Shown here in pieces: positions 8,032 through 17,800 of a stretch of 62,201 nt of DNA. How positions within the stretch are numbered: the first letter of the stretch is position 1; each line of letters opens with the position of its first letter. Source of the stretch: Kiritimatiellia bacterium. GTDB lineage: Bacteria; Verrucomicrobiota; Kiritimatiellia; JAFGHX01. The translations under genes and the position numbers were made by a program. Below the pieces are notes generated by a model. The model saw only the letters and a program-made list of their open reading frames with translations. It had not been told where the DNA came from and did no database searches. Location: the NCBI GenBank assembly GCA_016929905.1, contig JAFGHX010000130.1, positions 1-62,201 of the forward strand, written 5' to 3'.

Positions 8032-9150
8032 ATGGCATCCCCGCCACCGCGTTTGGCAGGAAAACACATCGCGCTGCTGGCTGCGACGGGCATCCATGAA
8101 CACGAGTTCTGGGTCCCGTACTATCGGCTCAAGGAAGAGGACGCGTCCGTCATGGTCTGCGGTGTTGAGAAGGACTCCGTCTACCTCAGATTGGCGGGAA
8201 CAGGCCGGGCGCCGGCGTGCCGAAGCCATCCGGGCGAATGCGGGTCCCCGCCCGGCCGAGGGCGGCCGAGGACGACCGCCCTACTGGCGCTGGGAGCCGC
8301 CCTTCTTATGGTATCGCCCCTCGCCCAGGCCGCCCCGCCGCCCGCCTGGGTGGCCACGGTCCGCCGCGACCACCCGCGGCTGTTCTTCAACCGGGACACG
8401 TTTCCCGCCGTCCGCGCCCGGGCGCTGGGCGCGGACGAGGACTGGTACGGCAGGATGAAGGGCCTGGTCGACGGCATCGACGCGCCGCCCAAACAGCGGG
8501 ACTGGGGTCGTGAAGCGTCGCTGGCGGCCTTCATCTGGCACGTCACGCGCGATCGCGCCTACTTGGACAAGGCGCGCGCGCTGCTCGAGCAGGCGGCGGC
8601 CGCCTACACGGCCTGCGCCGCGCGCGGCGACAGGGACGCCAACTGGTTCTCCTGGTCCCGCATCTGCGCCTGGACGACATTGGACTGGCTCTGGAACGAT
8701 CTGCCGCCGGAGACGCGCAAACGGATCGGCGCCGAGTTCGCTGGGCTCAGGCGCGCGGTCTGCCGCGTCGCCTGCAGCCCGATGTTCGAAGCCCCGGCGC
8801 ACCCTTGCGCCAACCGGCCGCCCGGGGAGTTCTTCCAACGGATGAATGAACCGCAACGGATGCAGAGGCTATTCCAAATGGTATCCGCTGCCGTCCATTC
8901 ATCCGCTGGAAACTCCTTCGGTCTTCGTTGCACTTCGAACAAGGAAATGACGCGACACCAACTGGCCGGGAATGGCAAAATGCCCCGCGTGGTGTTCGAG
9001 ACGAAGGATGCGCGCACGGTAGACGTCCGCTTCGCCGCCACCGGCCCGGCCGGCGGGCATATCCGGATCGCGGGCCGAGGGCTCGACGTAAACCGCGCGT
9101 TGACGCAAGACGTGCAGCCGCAATGCGGCTTCACGGGCAACGACAGATAG
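8032..9150 (+). pseudogene. Composite decayed locus: DJ-1/PfpI fragment fused to heparinase-like lyase remnants
   Basis: An open frame of 372 codons stitched from unrelated pieces. Residues 1-55 match the start of type-1 glutamine amidotransferase/PfpI proteins (KHIALLAATG, PYYRLKEEDA) with an intact GGGAGGAAGAGGG ribosome site, then stop matching. A GC-rich repeat (8250-8280) follows. Residues 83-265 carry a signal-peptide core (LLALGAALLMV) and the N-terminal helices of a heparinase II/III-type protein (HPRLFFNRDTF, FSWSRICAWTTLDWLW). A 91-bp foldback interrupts it, and residues 318-372 resemble a lyase C-terminal beta-strand end. The catalytic centre is missing, so a working enzyme is very unlikely. 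If expressed it would make a chimeric cytoplasmic protein. Confidence 0.7.
8826..8916. mobile_element. 91-bp foldback (MITE-like) element
   Basis: The arms GGAGTTCTTCCAACGGATGA (8826-8845) and TCATCCGCTGGAAACTCC (8899-8916) are imperfect inverse complements. The pairing continues inward with GAATGAACCGCAACGGAT against ATCCGCTGCCGTCCATTC. It interrupts the heparinase-like remnant between its N- and C-terminal parts without closing the frame. No transposase is present, so it would be non-autonomous. I could not identify a target-site duplication. Confidence 0.6.
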
Positions 9151-9161
9151 GGAGGCGCTAC

Positions 9162-10451
9162 ATGCCACGCACAACCGATCCGATCCTTCCGATCGGTCGG
9201 ATCCGTCCGATCGGCCGAATCGGACCGATCCTCCTCTGCGCAACGCTGGTATTCGCCGGCGACCCGGGCGAATTCCCGGCGATCGAACCGTTCCTGTTCC
9301 ACCCGCGCCAAGGCATTCCCAACGTCTACGCCAAGCTCGCGCGCGGCGGCGAGCTGCACATCGCCTATCTGGGCGCCTCGGTCACCGCGGGCGGCGGCGA
9401 GACGCACGGCTGGCGCGCGCTGACCTTCGCCTGGTTCAAAGCGACCTACCCGAACGCCACGCTGGTCCAAATCCACGATCCGACCGGCGGCACGCGCTCC
9501 GATCTCGGCGCGGCGAGGCTCGGGCGCGAAGTCCTGGACAGAGCGCCCGACCTGCTGTTCGTCGAGTTTGCCGTGAACGACCTGAGTATGCCCTACCCGC
9601 GCTGCATCGACACGATCGAGGGGATCGTCCGCCAGACGCGCAAACACAATCCCGCCACAGACGTCGTGTTTGTGCAGGTCCTGAACCGCGACGCCCTGGC
9701 GACCTACCGCAGCGGCAAGTGCCCGCACACCGTAACGGCCCAGGAGAAGATCGCTGACCGTTACGGAATCCCGTCAATCAATGTCGGTTGGCTCATGGGG
9801 CAAAAACTCATGGCGGAAGGCGATGAATGGCAGACTCTGTGGAAAGAGTGCTACGTGGACGGCGTGCATCCCGGCCCGGCCGGCTACAAGATCTATGCGG
9901 ACCACATCATCGCCTGCCTCGAAAAGATGCGGACATCCGCTTCGCCCCGCCGCCATGAATTGCCCGCCCCCATCTCCCGCAGCAACTGGGAAGACGCGCG
10001 GCTGATTCCGGTCACGGACTGCGAGTTGAGCGCGAGCTGGCGCCCCGAGACGAACGAGTCTCTTCTGAAACGGTTCGGCGCCCGGTTCCCCGACCTGCGC
10101 ATGGCGACCGAGGCCGGCGAGACGGTCCGGTTCACGTTCCGGGGCACCGCCTTCGGCGTCTACAAGATCATCGGCCCGGACGGCGGCGCCCTGCACGCGA
10201 AGTTGGACGGTAAGCCCTGCCCGACCGTACGTTTCATCAACAGGTACAGCCTGAACGGCTGCCGTGTGGATTACTCGCTCGTCAAGGAGAACCTGGGACC
10301 GGCGGTGCACGAGGTCGAGTTGCGGGTGAGCGGGACCCGCCCGGACGAGAGCAAGGGCACGGCCGCCCGAATCGCGGGCATCATTCTGCGCGGTGAACTC
10401 GTGAAGCCGGGCAACGCCGGAAAGGAGGGAGGAACAGCCAATGATCGGTGA
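9162..10451 (+). CDS. Secreted SGNH/GDSL-family hydrolase (probable carbohydrate esterase)
   Basis: 429 residues starting at ATG 9162, with GGAGG 6 nt upstream; the open frame runs further left but only into noise. The n-region is Ile-Gly-Arg repeats (ILPIGRIRPIGRIGPI) from a repeat array, followed by a short core LLCATLVFAG. SGNH blocks are clear: GASVT with nucleophile Ser73, GGT at 109-111, FAVND with Asn139, and DGVH with Asp233 and His236. The C-terminal region (about 270-425) is a beta-rich accessory domain. Members of this fold remove acetyl or other ester groups from polysaccharides, which would expose chains to the neighbouring lyases. The last 11 bp overlap the next gene. Confidence 0.88.
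   Translation: MPRTTDPILPIGRIRPIGRIGPILLCATLVFAGDPGEFPAIEPFLFHPRQGIPNVYAKLARGGELHIAYLGASVTAGGGETHGWRALTFAWFKATYPNATLVQIHDPTGGTRSDLGAARLGREVLDRAPDLLFVEFAVNDLSMPYPRCIDTIEGIVRQTRKHNPATDVVFVQVLNRDALATYRSGKCPHTVTAQEKIADRYGIPSINVGWLMGQKLMAEGDEWQTLWKECYVDGVHPGPAGYKIYADHIIACLEKMRTSASPRRHELPAPISRSNWEDARLIPVTDCELSASWRPETNESLLKRFGARFPDLRMATEAGETVRFTFRGTAFGVYKIIGPDGGALHAKLDGKPCPTVRFINRYSLNGCRVDYSLVKENLGPAVHEVELRVSGTRPDESKGTAARIAGIILRGELVKPGNAGKEGGTANDR
9174..9230 (+). repeat. Signal-peptide repeat array 2
   Basis: Degenerate 9-bp units (GATCGGTCG, GATCCGTCC, GATCGGCCG) immediately after the start codon of the SGNH hydrolase gene, here read as Ile-Gly-Arg / Ile-Arg-Pro. The array ends in GAATCGGACCGATC just before the hydrophobic core. 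Confidence 0.8.
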
Positions 10452-12090
10452 AGTCAGTCGAAAGAATCGCGTGAATCGAATGAATCGATTCATTCGATTC
10501 GATCGATTCGTTCGAATCGGCTCGATCGTTTCGTGCGCAACGCTGTTATCGGCGAGCATGCTCCACGCCGCTACGCTCTACGTCGACCCGACGGGCAGCG
10601 ATGCCGACACCGGCACCACCCGCAGCAACGCGTGGCAGACCATCACCTACGCGCTGAAGCAGGCGAAGCCGGGCGACACGATATCGCTGAACGACGGAAC
10701 CTACGAGGTCGAAGAACTCGCTGTACCCGCGGGGGTCAGCCTGACGGGAACCCGGCGCAGCGCACAGCGGGTAACCTTGAAGGCGAAGCCCGGCCAGAAA
10801 CGGATGCTGGCGTTGATGTCGGCCAAGAACACCGACGGCCACCAAACCCTCTCACACCTCACGCTCGACGGCAAGTCAGCCAGACTCGGCATTGAGGTGA
10901 AGAATCGCAACGGCGTGACCATCACGCGCTGCCACATCCGCAACACGACCGAACACGGCGTGCTGGCCTATTCCAGCTTCATGTTCGGCGGCTACCAGGA
11001 CAAGCCGTTCCTGTGCGACGGCTGGTGGAACTACTGGCCGCCGGGCGATCTGACGGACGCCGCGTTTGCAGCCGTCTGGCCGAAGAACCCGATCACAAAT
11101 TTCGAACTGTCGCATTGCCGCATCGCCGACTGCGCGTACTGGTCGGGCCAACCCGAAACCTATCCGCATGGCAGCAGCGTGCGGCTCTACCACCTCAAAG
11201 ATTCGGCCTGCCACCACAACGAGATTAGCACAGCCAACCACTCCTTCTGCATGCATAGCTGCTGCGGGTTCTGGGAGTCGGTCGCCGTCCATGACAACAT
11301 GCTGATCTGCGGCGGGTTCATGGGCTGGCGCTCCGACTATCCGCTCGAGGTCTGGATGACGCGGCATTGCCGGATCTACCGCAACACGGCCAACGCCAGC
11401 TTCAGCATCGTTCAGGGCAAGGACACCGACGTGTTCGACAACCGTATTCTCTCGCCTGACACGCGCGGCATGGGCATCGAATTCACCGGTCAGTCCGAGG
11501 CGAAGGTCTACGGCAACTGGGTGGAAGGCACGGACTACGGCATTACCGTGGGCACGGCGCACAGCCGGTTCAACACCCGCAACATCGAGGTGTTCGGCAA
11601 CATCGTTCACAACGCGGGCGGCAACGCGATCCGCGTGCACGGCTCGGGCCGCAAACGCAAGGACGGCATCCGCGCGCACACGACCAACGTGAACGTGCAC
11701 CACAACACGCTCGTCGGGAACGTGCGGGGCTGGCCGATGATCCACCTCTATATGGACGGCCCGGTCGACATGTTCGACGTCCGGATCCAGAACAACATCA
11801 TCTACGGCGGGCTCGGACTGGCCGGCTGGACGGAAAGGCGAGCGCCGGGCGCCACCGTCCGCGCCGTGATCGAGAACAACATTATCTTCGGCAACAAGGA
11901 CAACGGCTGGCGTGACGGCGCGCCGCGCGGCACGATCGCGGCGGACCCGATGTTCGTCAATCTCGAGCAGGACGACTTCGCGTTGCGGCCCGGCTCGCCG
12001 GCCATCGATGCCGCCGTGCCGGTCGGGTTGCGGCTGCCGCGGGCCGGGCGCGCGCTGGATATCGGGGCGGTGGAGTTCTGGGGGGAATAG
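10441..12090 (+). CDS. Secreted DUF1565-type right-handed beta-helix protein
   Basis: 549 residues. The n-region (residues 8-26) is Asn-Arg-X repeats from the GATTCAATC-type array; the core 'SIVSCATLLSASM' and cleavage after 'LHA' (A43) follow. The mature protein begins 'TLYVDPTGSDADTGT', the signature of DUF1565 beta-helix proteins, followed by Asn-rich rungs (TRCHIRNTT, NNIIYGG, HHNTLVGN). It ends with 'DFALRPGSPAIDA', a common closing motif of these proteins. Likely a polysaccharide lyase or a glycan-binding or processing protein; no catalytic residues can be assigned. ATG 10441 has AGGAGG upstream and overlaps the SGNH gene by 11 bp. Its signal-peptide DNA is about 84% identical to that of the next gene although the mature proteins are unrelated. 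Confidence 0.82.
   Translation: MIGEVSRKNRVNRMNRFIRFDRFVRIGSIVSCATLLSASMLHAATLYVDPTGSDADTGTTRSNAWQTITYALKQAKPGDTISLNDGTYEVEELAVPAGVSLTGTRRSAQRVTLKAKPGQKRMLALMSAKNTDGHQTLSHLTLDGKSARLGIEVKNRNGVTITRCHIRNTTEHGVLAYSSFMFGGYQDKPFLCDGWWNYWPPGDLTDAAFAAVWPKNPITNFELSHCRIADCAYWSGQPETYPHGSSVRLYHLKDSACHHNEISTANHSFCMHSCCGFWESVAVHDNMLICGGFMGWRSDYPLEVWMTRHCRIYRNTANASFSIVQGKDTDVFDNRILSPDTRGMGIEFTGQSEAKVYGNWVEGTDYGITVGTAHSRFNTRNIEVFGNIVHNAGGNAIRVHGSGRKRKDGIRAHTTNVNVHHNTLVGNVRGWPMIHLYMDGPVDMFDVRIQNNIIYGGLGLAGWTERRAPGATVRAVIENNIIFGNKDNGWRDGAPRGTIAADPMFVNLEQDDFALRPGSPAIDAAVPVGLRLPRAGRALDIGAVEFWGE
10455..10530 (+). repeat. Signal-peptide repeat array 3 (GATTCG type)
   Basis: Degenerate GAATCG/GATTCG units from codon 5 onward, giving N-R-V, N-R-M, N-R-F and so on. 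The sequence CGAATCGGCTCGATCG closes the array, as it does at 12170; homology between the two genes continues to the cleavage site. Confidence 0.85.
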
Positions 12091-12094
12091 CAGG

Positions 12095-14821
12095 ATGGAA
12101 AAGCCTATGATCTGTCGGATTCGTCGAATGAATCGAACGAATCGATTCAATCGATTCAATCGAATCGCTCGAATCGGCTCGATCGCTTTGTGCGTAACGC
12201 TGCTGTGGACGAGCATGCTCCACGGCGCGGCGCCGTACGAGGACGTGTTGAGATTGAAGCCGCTCGGTTTCTGGCCGGCGGACGAGGGTGAGGGCGTTGT
12301 GCTACACGACCGGTCGGGCAACGGCCACCACGCGAAGATTTTCCATGTGCCCTGGAAAGACGGGCTGCTCAACTTCACGCCCGCGTTCCAGTGGGCGGAA
12401 GTGCCGGGCAAGGACGGGTTGCTGGACAAAGAGTTCTCGATCGGCGGTTGGCTGTTCAACCGGAGTCCGTATTCAACCGGGAGCCATTCCGGGGCCGGGG
12501 CTACATTCATGGGTTTTCAGAGGCCGGCGCGCCATTGGGAGCTACCCAGGTTCTTTCTTCGGCTCAGAAGGGAATCGCGCGTCGAGGTGATCATAGACAA
12601 GAAGGAGGACGTGCTCGGTTCGTACGCGGCCAAGAATGAGGTCGCCATCGACCGATGGCAGCACCTTCTCTTCACTTATAGCGAAGGCACGGCGAAGCTC
12701 TACATCAACGGAGCGCTGGTGCAGTCGAAAGAGGGGGTGCCGTTTTCCTACAACAAGGCCAACGTGCTGCAGATGGGCGGCTGCGGCCAGGGCTGGCAGT
12801 TGTTTCCGAGCATGGTCAATTCGTTCCAGGGCTCGCTGAGCGGGATGGTGCTGTTTGACCGCGCGTTGCGCGGTTCGGAGGTTGAGCAGCTGCTCGCGGC
12901 GACGCGGCCGACACGTACGCCAAAACCGTTCTCGCCCGGCCGGCTTGTCTTCAACGGCCGCTTCATCAACGACAACAGGCCGCCGCCGGAGGGCTTTGTG
13001 GCCGGCCCGGTTGTCTTTGACGGCGAAGAGGTGGCGTACGGATCGGTTGCCGCCAGGCCGCTCTCCTTCCGCTACCGGTTGCTCGAGAACCTGGCAAGGG
13101 ATCGCGGCGGTAGGACAGTCAAGCCGACGCTCGACTGGCTACCGGATTTTGCCGCCGCGCTGAGCGACTGGCGGACACGCTGGCCGGCCGCGAAGTTGCT
13201 GATGGCGATCAAGCACGAGAAGGCGACGGCGGCGCTGACCGCAAGATTACCGCAATGGATCAAGACTCTCGACAACAGGGCAGCGTCCGGGGACGAGCGC
13301 GCGGCGTGTGCTCTGGCGATGGCCGAGATGGGCAAGCACGCCGGGTCCGCAATCCCGGCGCTGGCGGCGGTTCTGGACGAGATCGTGCACGAACAAGGCG
13401 TGCGCATTCCGCGGGTTGAGGACACGTTGCGCAATGCCGCGATCTACGCGTTGTTCCGGATCGATCCGAACGACAAACGAGCCGAAGCTGCACTGACCGT
13501 GGCGTTCGCCAAACCGGTGATCGACGCGCTTGACTTGGCAAAGCCGCTTTATGCCGATGTGAAGCGGCCGGCGGCTGCGGGCAAGTACATGCAGGCGCTG
13601 GACGCGTTGCGCAAGGTCCGGCCCGGCAGACAAACCGGCGAACGGTATTTCTCGCAGGGCGACCGGTTCCGGGACGTACGGATGGAGCGACAGTCCACGA
13701 TCGCGTACACAACGGAAGCCGAGCACAACGGCACTGTCTACTGGCTGGGCAACAAGGACACCAACCGCCGGGGGAGTGTCGCCGAGCCCATCTCCAAGGA
13801 AGACTTCCAGAAAGCGGTCCGGTCCTTATCGGCCAAATACCCTCAAGCCGCCACGTGGCGTAAGCCGGACGCGCCGAACCTGTTCCGGATGAAGATCAAC
13901 AAGACCGATGCTGCCGGCAACACCGAGTCGGCATACCTTGTGGGCGAAGATTTTGTCTTCGACGGTACCGACAAGAAGGTCCGGTGCTGGTCGATTGGCG
14001 TGGATACAGACGGCTATCTCCATCTGATCGGGGGGCAGCACAATTATCCCGACACCCGGAACTACATTGCCGGCAGTTTCCTGCGGATGGGGCTGTCCGA
14101 AGGCAGGCGGCGCGATTCCAAGTACGATGCGCTTGATCCCCGCGGGTACGACCCGAAGTATCCCGCCCACATGTACTGGGTCTCGAAGGAGCCGGGCGAT
14201 ATCACGTCGTTCGAATTCGTCGGCAGCTACGAAAGCCCACGCAAGATCACAAGAGCGGGGTGCGTCAACTACATGAATTTCGTGCAGGACAACAACGGTG
14301 TGTTGTACTGCTATTTCCGTACCGTTTCCATCGGCTTCCACTCACTCGGACTGCACCGGTATGACGTCCGGACACGCCGTTGGAGCCCGATTGGCGGCGA
14401 CGCGTGCGACCTGATGGCCGCGGCCGAAAAGGAGAACCCGGAGTGGCGGAAGTTGCTGGTTCGTTCGGTCCGGAACGGCATTCCCAAGGGCCCGCAGTTC
14501 AAAGCCCTGACCTGGGCATGGCAACCCAACTTCTACAACTACATGCGCTCGTGGTGGGGGGTACGGTTCGACAGGACCAACCGGATGCATGTCGAGATGC
14601 CGCTATACGGGCTGACACATGGCGCCCGGCTTCTCGATACGGTCACCTACGCCTACTCCGACGACGGGGGGCAGACCTTCCACCGTCCCGACGGCAGCCG
14701 CGTGCGACTGCCCCTGACAAACAACCCGGCGCAGGACTACAACGCCGATCTGGCCGCCAGCTATGTCGGCGGCTATTGGGAACTGTGGAAGTGGGTTCTA
14801 CAGAGAGCCGGATATCTATAG
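12095..14821 (+). CDS. Secreted LamG-domain and BNR-repeat (BNR_4-like) protein
   Basis: 908 residues from ATG 12095, just after the upstream stop; a longer open frame to the left overlaps the previous gene and is not used here. The n-region is Asn-Arg-Phe repeats, followed by 'SIALCVTLLWTSMLHGA' and cleavage near A46. Residues 50-270 form a concanavalin-like LamG domain (SGNGHHA, FSIGGWLF, LFTYSEGTAKLYINGALV). About 330-520 is helical (HEAT-like). About 523-900 resembles the BNR_4 beta-propeller found in ulvan-type lyases and sialidase-like proteins (WSIGVDTDGYLHLIGGQHN, YSDDGGQTFHRP). Probable role: binding and cleaving a uronic-acid polysaccharide; no activity is proven from sequence. Confidence 0.78.
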   Translation: MEKPMICRIRRMNRTNRFNRFNRIARIGSIALCVTLLWTSMLHGAAPYEDVLRLKPLGFWPADEGEGVVLHDRSGNGHHAKIFHVPWKDGLLNFTPAFQWAEVPGKDGLLDKEFSIGGWLFNRSPYSTGSHSGAGATFMGFQRPARHWELPRFFLRLRRESRVEVIIDKKEDVLGSYAAKNEVAIDRWQHLLFTYSEGTAKLYINGALVQSKEGVPFSYNKANVLQMGGCGQGWQLFPSMVNSFQGSLSGMVLFDRALRGSEVEQLLAATRPTRTPKPFSPGRLVFNGRFINDNRPPPEGFVAGPVVFDGEEVAYGSVAARPLSFRYRLLENLARDRGGRTVKPTLDWLPDFAAALSDWRTRWPAAKLLMAIKHEKATAALTARLPQWIKTLDNRAASGDERAACALAMAEMGKHAGSAIPALAAVLDEIVHEQGVRIPRVEDTLRNAAIYALFRIDPNDKRAEAALTVAFAKPVIDALDLAKPLYADVKRPAAAGKYMQALDALRKVRPGRQTGERYFSQGDRFRDVRMERQSTIAYTTEAEHNGTVYWLGNKDTNRRGSVAEPISKEDFQKAVRSLSAKYPQAATWRKPDAPNLFRMKINKTDAAGNTESAYLVGEDFVFDGTDKKVRCWSIGVDTDGYLHLIGGQHNYPDTRNYIAGSFLRMGLSEGRRRDSKYDALDPRGYDPKYPAHMYWVSKEPGDITSFEFVGSYESPRKITRAGCVNYMNFVQDNNGVLYCYFRTVSIGFHSLGLHRYDVRTRRWSPIGGDACDLMAAAEKENPEWRKLLVRSVRNGIPKGPQFKALTWAWQPNFYNYMRSWWGVRFDRTNRMHVEMPLYGLTHGARLLDTVTYAYSDDGGQTFHRPDGSRVRLPLTNNPAQDYNADLAASYVGGYWELWKWVLQRAGYL
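12115..12185 (+). repeat. Signal-peptide repeat array 4 (AATCGATTC type)
   Basis: The clean 9-bp period AATCGATTC / AATCGAACG / AATCGCTCG gives Asn-Arg-X. It starts 20 bp after ATG 12095 and is followed by the same CGAATCGGCTCGATCG closing sequence as array 3. Confidence 0.88.
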
Positions 14822-14862
14822 ATGTTGCGCAGGACCGGCAGACGTTGAAGGAGGAAGAGCCC

Positions 14863-17800
14863 GTGATTGGTCAGATCAATCGAGGAAATCGAACGAATCG
14901 ATTCATTCGAGTCATTCGAATCGGCTCGGTCGCGGCGTGGGCGACGCTGCTGTTGATTGGGCTCTGCGCTGCCGCGCAACCCGCCGCTCCGCGCGTTCGC
15001 GAGCGCCCGTTCCCGACCGAAACCGCATTTGTGCGGGCAGGCAAGCCGAACGTCCTCATCATCCACGGGAAAGAGACGGATCGCGAAGCGCAAGCGCTAC
15101 GCGGGCAACTGCAGGCGCTCTGCGGGGTGGACTTCCCGCTCATGCTCGATACCGAGGCGACCGGCGGCAAGCGCTGGACGCTGCGCGAGGAGGTGAAGCG
15201 GCAGAACCTGCTCGTGCTCGGCAACATCAACAACAACCGCGCGGTCCTGGCCCTGTACGCGCAGTTCCTGGCCGCGGCCAACGGCCGGTTTCCGGGCCCC
15301 GGCCGCTACGTGATCCGGCACCTGGCCGAGCCGTTCGTACCGGAGCGCACGGCCATTCTGGTGGGGGCCAGCGACGGCGCGGGGCTGCAGGCGGGCCTCG
15401 CCCGGTTCGTCCAGATCCTCAAGCCGAAGACAGCCGCGCACGCTCCCGCGCTGCCCCTGCCGTTCCTCGAGTTCGGTGACGGGACCGGGCCGTCGCGAAT
15501 CCCGCGCGGAAACGACAAGTTCCGGGATGTGCGCGACGCAGCGTACGTGTTCTACACGAACGGGTCGCCCCCGGCCCGCTTCGCTTGGAACGCCACCCGC
15601 TCGCCCGACGCGGCGTGGGCGGCCGCCGGCGAGCTGCTTCGTAAGATTATCGCATCCGACAGGACCCACTACCCCTGCGGCGGGCACTACGAGTTCCAGT
15701 ACAACTACCAGGCGCTGCGCATCCTGATCGCACACGGGCTGTTGAACCGCTCCGAGCTGCGCGCGCTGGAAGAGAAGCTGATCAACAACGCGCTCAGCCC
15801 CCACGACAGCTACGCGAAACGGTTCATGGCGAAGGCGCAGGCGCCGGGCGTCGACGACAATACCGCCTGCCGCGGGATCTCACGCCATTCGAGTTCCGCG
15901 ATCGTCGGACACTGGCTGCTGCTCGATTACCTGGCGCGGTTCTGCCCGCTGGCCGAGCCGGCCGCGGGACAGATCGCCCAGGCGCATCGCGGGTTCACGC
16001 GGATGATCCAAAGCTGGAACCGCAACGAACTATTCCGGCCGGTCACGGATCCGCGCGAGGCGCTGGACTGCCCGGCGTTCATGATCTACGCCTACATGCA
16101 GATGGAGCTGGAAGCGTTCGTCGAGAACGGGGTCCTGCGCCATCTCGCGCTGCTCTATCTGGGCAACGTGAACAATTTGTGGACGGATACGGGGATCGGC
16201 GACTACATCGGCGCCTACAACGGCACGCACCTGGACAGCCCGGCGGGCGGGCTGGCCGTGCGCGCGCTGGCGTTCTTCACGGGCGACCGCCGCCTCGAAT
16301 GGCTGCGCACACAGGTGTACGACAGGCGCGGCACCTACTTGCGCGGGTTCAAGGACCGGGCGCCGATGTGCCTGGACCAGCCCGAGCCGTTCAGCCTGCC
16401 CGCGGGACCGGATCCCGGTCCGCCCTCCCACATGGCCGGTTTTCTGCGTGTGCCCGTCGACCCTTACATCTGGCGCACGACCTACGCCGAAGAGCATACG
16501 GCGAACCCGCGCGAACTGACCCACGCCAAGGCGTACGACGTGCTCGTGTTTCGGGAAGGCTGGACGGAAGACGATGCCTCCCTGGCGCTGGGCGGCATGC
16601 AGGGCCTGCGCGACGACACGCCGGCCCAGCGCCACTCGATCGGGGGCTACACGGAGCTCGGCGCCCGATTCCTGTTCGGCAACAGCTTCACGCGCCTGTT
16701 GTGGCACCGAACCGGCGTGTCGGTCGATTCCGGGCAGCCGGGCAAACAGGCCGATCTGGCGACCATCGAGGCGTGCGTGAACGGCCCGGACGTCTTTCTG
16801 CTCACCTCCCGCGCCCGCGCGCATGACGGAACCGTCTGGGACCGCACGATCATCCGGCGGCAACACGCCTACACCTTGGTTTTGGACGACCTTGCCGCGG
16901 AACGGGACGGCGATTTCCTCTGCACGGCGAATTGGCGCATTCTGCCGCGAGGCCGCGTCGACGACGACGGCACGTACCGGGCGACGGCGCCGAACGGAGC
17001 AACGTTCACCCTCCAGCCCGGCCAAGGCTACCGCTTCGAGCTGGACCGCCCCAGCCTCGACGGCGGCTCACGCCCGACATTCCTGCGCCAGTACCAGAGC
17101 GCCCGGCTCGGGCGGGGGCAGGCGGTGCATTTCCATAACTTGATCAAGGCGGAGAATGCGGCACGCGCCGTGCCCTGCAGCGCGATGACCGTCGCCGACG
17201 GCCGGGCAGTGCGAATACGCGATGCGAGCGACGCGGCCCGGGACGCGCTGGCCGGGACCGGCCCCGTCCCGCCGGCGCCCGGCCTGCCCACGGGCGAGAT
17301 GACGAGCTACTACCTCGCCGGCGACGTGTGGGCGCTGGGCGGCGCGACCCGACTCGCACTGGCGGGCCGGCCCCTGCTCACGGCGGACCGGCCGGTAAGC
17401 GTTCTGGTCCGGTTCGGCGCGCGGGAGTTGCGTATCGACGTGCCGGACGGCGAACCTGCCGCCGTGAAGCTGGACGCCGCATTCGCGGAAACGGCCGACC
17501 CGCCGCCACGATTGAAGCCGGGGCCACACACGTTCCGGCTGGCCCTGCCGGCTGCACGCGAGATCGCCGCGCAAATCGCCCGGCTGCCGCACGCCGCCCA
17601 GCCCCCGCAGGCCGCGAGGCCCGAGGCCGCGCCCCCGCCGATCGCCGGCCTGGCGCTTGGCTGGGAGGTGCCCGTCCAGCAGCCGCCCGACCGCATCCTG
17701 GAACCGGTCAGCATCCGGTCCAATCCGCAACCGGACATCCTGTCCGACCCGTGGCTGCACGACGGGTTCTTCGGCTCCACGTCGATCTCCGGCGGGCCGT

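Noticed and set aside
8928..9161. Upstream extension of the SGNH hydrolase to 8928
   Set aside because: It overlaps the decayed lyase in another frame, is Arg-rich without homology, and ATG 9162 has the right ribosome site followed by a signal peptide.
14380..14862. Upstream extension of the first giant protein to 14380
   Set aside because: It overlaps the LamG/BNR gene in another frame; GTG 14863 follows AAGGAGGAAG and begins the shared leader pattern.
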